Below are positions 62,780 through 64,000 of a stretch of 64,000 nucleotides of DNA, piece after piece. Each line of letters starts with the position of its first letter. The first letter of the stretch is position 1. A model generated the notes under the pieces. That model saw nothing but the letters and a program-made list of their open reading frames with translations. It had not been told where the DNA came from and ran no database searches. The position numbers were made by a program, and so were the translations under genes. The stretch comes from Thermodesulfobacteriota bacterium (GTDB lineage: Bacteria; Desulfobacterota; WTBG01; CAIYCZ01; CAIRTM01). The stretch covers positions 1-64,000 of the forward strand of contig JANQFE010000150.1 of NCBI GenBank assembly GCA_028278025.1, given 5' to 3'.

Positions 62780-63709
62780 TCAGTTGAGTATTTGAAAAAC
62801 TCTTGCCCTGTTTAAGGTCATCTCAATAACATAGATATGCAAATCATTGTCCACCACAATACCGGAGGGTGTGTTAAATCGCAGCAACTCTTTTTTCTCG
62901 TTACCCAGCACTCCCAAGAATTTTCGGAATCTTTCAAAAACCTGAACAACCCCAAGATAACTGTCGCTGACATAAATACGATTATTTTTATCAATTGCAA
63001 TGCCCTTGGGACGGTAGAACTGCCCCCGATCAACACCCCACTTGCCGATCACCGACATGGTTCGGCCTTCGGCATTCAGTGCCTGAACGCGCGTATTCAA
63101 AACATCAACAACATAGAGAGTGGACTGGTTATCTGTGGCGGCCAGGAAGGGATATTGAAACTCTCCCGGTTTCTCACCTCGTTCACCCCATTTTTCCAAC
63201 AGCTTGGATCCGTCTTTTGTATAAACAAGAATTCGGTGATTGTCATTATCAACAACATAGCAGCGGTTCATAGCATCATCCAGCGCGATATCTGTTGGAT
63301 CTGCCGGCAGCGGGCTTTTTTTCGTATCAACCGGAAATTCAAATGTAAAGTGCCCCTCCGGGTCAAAAACCTGTATCAGATGATTGCCGGAATCTGCAAT
63401 ATAGACCGCACCATTATTGTCAACATCAATTCCGATCGGATTATTAAAGGTGCCTCTGCCGTTTCCGCGGGTGCCGAATGAGGATTTGTAGTTACCCTTT
63501 CTATCAAAAATGACAACCCTGCTGTTGACACCATCAAGGACATAAACACGTCCTTTTGTACCCACAGCAATATCACTTGGATGTAAAAAATCAGCCTCTA
63601 TATCAAAAAGATGGCGGGTCTGTATGACAGGGACATCATCACCACAGCATATCTGGATACTAACCGGTATAAATATAAATAAAAGTAGAAATGTTTTTAT
63701 GGTACGCAT
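62780..63709 (-). CDS. Exported NHL-repeat propeller, paralog B
   Basis: A 309-residue protein with a signal peptide and six NHL blades (FNNPIGIDVDNNGAVYIAD, FYRPKGIAIDKNNRIYVSD). Strongly similar to paralog A along the whole length. It opens the part of the operon visible here, 18 bp before the paralog B cytochrome coding frame in its longer form, and follows a cytochrome gene cut by the window edge. Confidence 0.92.
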   Translation of the reverse strand: MRTIKTFLLLFIFIPVSIQICCGDDVPVIQTRHLFDIEADFLHPSDIAVGTKGRVYVLDGVNSRVVIFDRKGNYKSSFGTRGNGRGTFNNPIGIDVDNNGAVYIADSGNHLIQVFDPEGHFTFEFPVDTKKSPLPADPTDIALDDAMNRCYVVDNDNHRILVYTKDGSKLLEKWGERGEKPGEFQYPFLAATDNQSTLYVVDVLNTRVQALNAEGRTMSVIGKWGVDRGQFYRPKGIAIDKNNRIYVSDSYLGVVQVFERFRKFLGVLGNEKKELLRFNTPSGIVVDNDLHIYVIEMTLNRARVFQILN

Positions 63710-63778
63710 ACTGTTCCCATTATAATATGTATACTATTTTTTAATCGCCAGAGATGCCTGCATCTTCTGTGCAGCACA

Positions 63779-64000
63779 TTATTTGGTTTTACCCGGCTCC
63801 AAAAAAGCCGGCGTATAGAACTGTTCATATTCGTTAATCATCTTTGTTATTTGATCGTTGGCCACCTGGCTGATCCTGCGCTCAGGAAAGCCGACCTTTT
63901 CCAGTGGTAGAAATGGATTCCTGCGGTTATGGCACTCACCGCAGGCAACCGGCTTTTCAGATATATTTTCATGAATAAGCTTTACGATACTCTTTTTTTC
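63779..64000 (-). CDS. C-terminal part of a cytochrome c gene (5' end outside the window)
   Basis: An open minus-strand frame runs from the window edge to a TAA at 63779-63781 and encodes 73 residues, including one heme motif ACGECHNRRNPF and a tail LEKVGFPERRISQVA. The rest lies beyond 64000. The position upstream of the propeller/cytochrome operon suggests it belongs to the same unit. Number of hemes unknown. Confidence 0.8.
   Translation of the reverse strand, partial: EKKSIVKLIHENISEKPVACGECHNRRNPFLPLEKVGFPERRISQVANDQITKMINEYEQFYTPAFLEPGKTK

Noticed and set aside
62837-63481. 214-codon plus-strand open frame
   Set aside because: Antisense to the NHL propeller; it arises from the regular codon pattern of the repeats.

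Overview
The window is chromosomal DNA of an anaerobic, respiring Gram-negative bacterium. It carries at least eight multiheme c-type cytochrome genes (plus one cut by the right edge), a tungsten-type aldehyde:ferredoxin oxidoreductase, FdhD, sigma-54 regulation, lipoprotein and Tat signals, and the paired CxxxxCH/CxxCH heme repeats first described in Geobacter. The closest general picture is a Geobacter-like member of the Desulfobacterota (former Deltaproteobacteria). This rests on gene content only. I saw no rRNA, tRNA, CRISPR array, transposase or phage gene.

Region 1 (165-9201, minus strand) is a tight run of genes: FdhD, a 2x[4Fe-4S] ferredoxin, aldehyde:ferredoxin oxidoreductase, a Tat-exported class V aminotransferase, a rhodanese lipoprotein, a WGSS-repeat propeller protein, a 5'-nucleotidase-like metallophosphatase fused to a tetraheme cytochrome, and a membrane dipeptidase. 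The rhodanese and the metallophosphatase-cytochrome each have one in-frame UGA exactly where relatives carry cysteine, followed at suitable distance by a hairpin of bacterial SECIS type, so both are very probably selenoproteins. The propeller gene between them also has one in-frame UGA with a hairpin; there a nonsense mutation is as likely. The group looks like an exported sulfur/selenium or peptide-thiol handling system and is the best candidate here for an undescribed system.

Region 2 (9202-23485) has an FAD oxidoreductase with a TetR regulator, a MotA/MotB-like pair behind a sigma-54 promoter, a cytidylate-kinase-like protein, LsrF plus a zinc alcohol dehydrogenase, a thioredoxin-like/FMN-binding fusion, and a CcsA/HemX-type membrane protein followed by a remarkable regulator: a degenerate glutamyl-tRNA reductase (HemA) fused to a sigma-54 activator AAA+ domain and Fis-type HTH. 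Two intergenic regions carry related copies of a short repeat element and palindromic elements.

Region 3 (23486-37342) has two sensor kinases and a response regulator, a two-CW protein, and a cytochrome cluster (14-heme protein, NHL/thrombospondin-3 propeller, very large 1189-residue cytochrome with CxxxxCH motifs and FnIII-like domains, pentaheme cytochrome). The two large cytochromes share a duplicated N-terminal region.

Region 4 (37811-49422) holds three polytopic GT-C-like membrane proteins, threonine-rich secreted proteins with regularly spaced N-x-T sites, an FGE-sulfatase-like lipoprotein, several small secreted proteins of unknown function, a c554-like tetraheme cytochrome, and an OB-fold lipoprotein.

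Region 5 (49528-64000, minus strand) is a long, closely spaced cytochrome operon: [NHL propeller + 16-heme cytochrome] twice, with a cytochrome b/multiheme c fusion (CbcL-like quinol oxidase type), a 22-heme cytochrome, a ChaN-like heme-binding lipoprotein and an orphan LivJ-type binding protein. Together these suggest a conduit from the quinone pool to the periplasm or cell surface, with heme handling encoded alongside.
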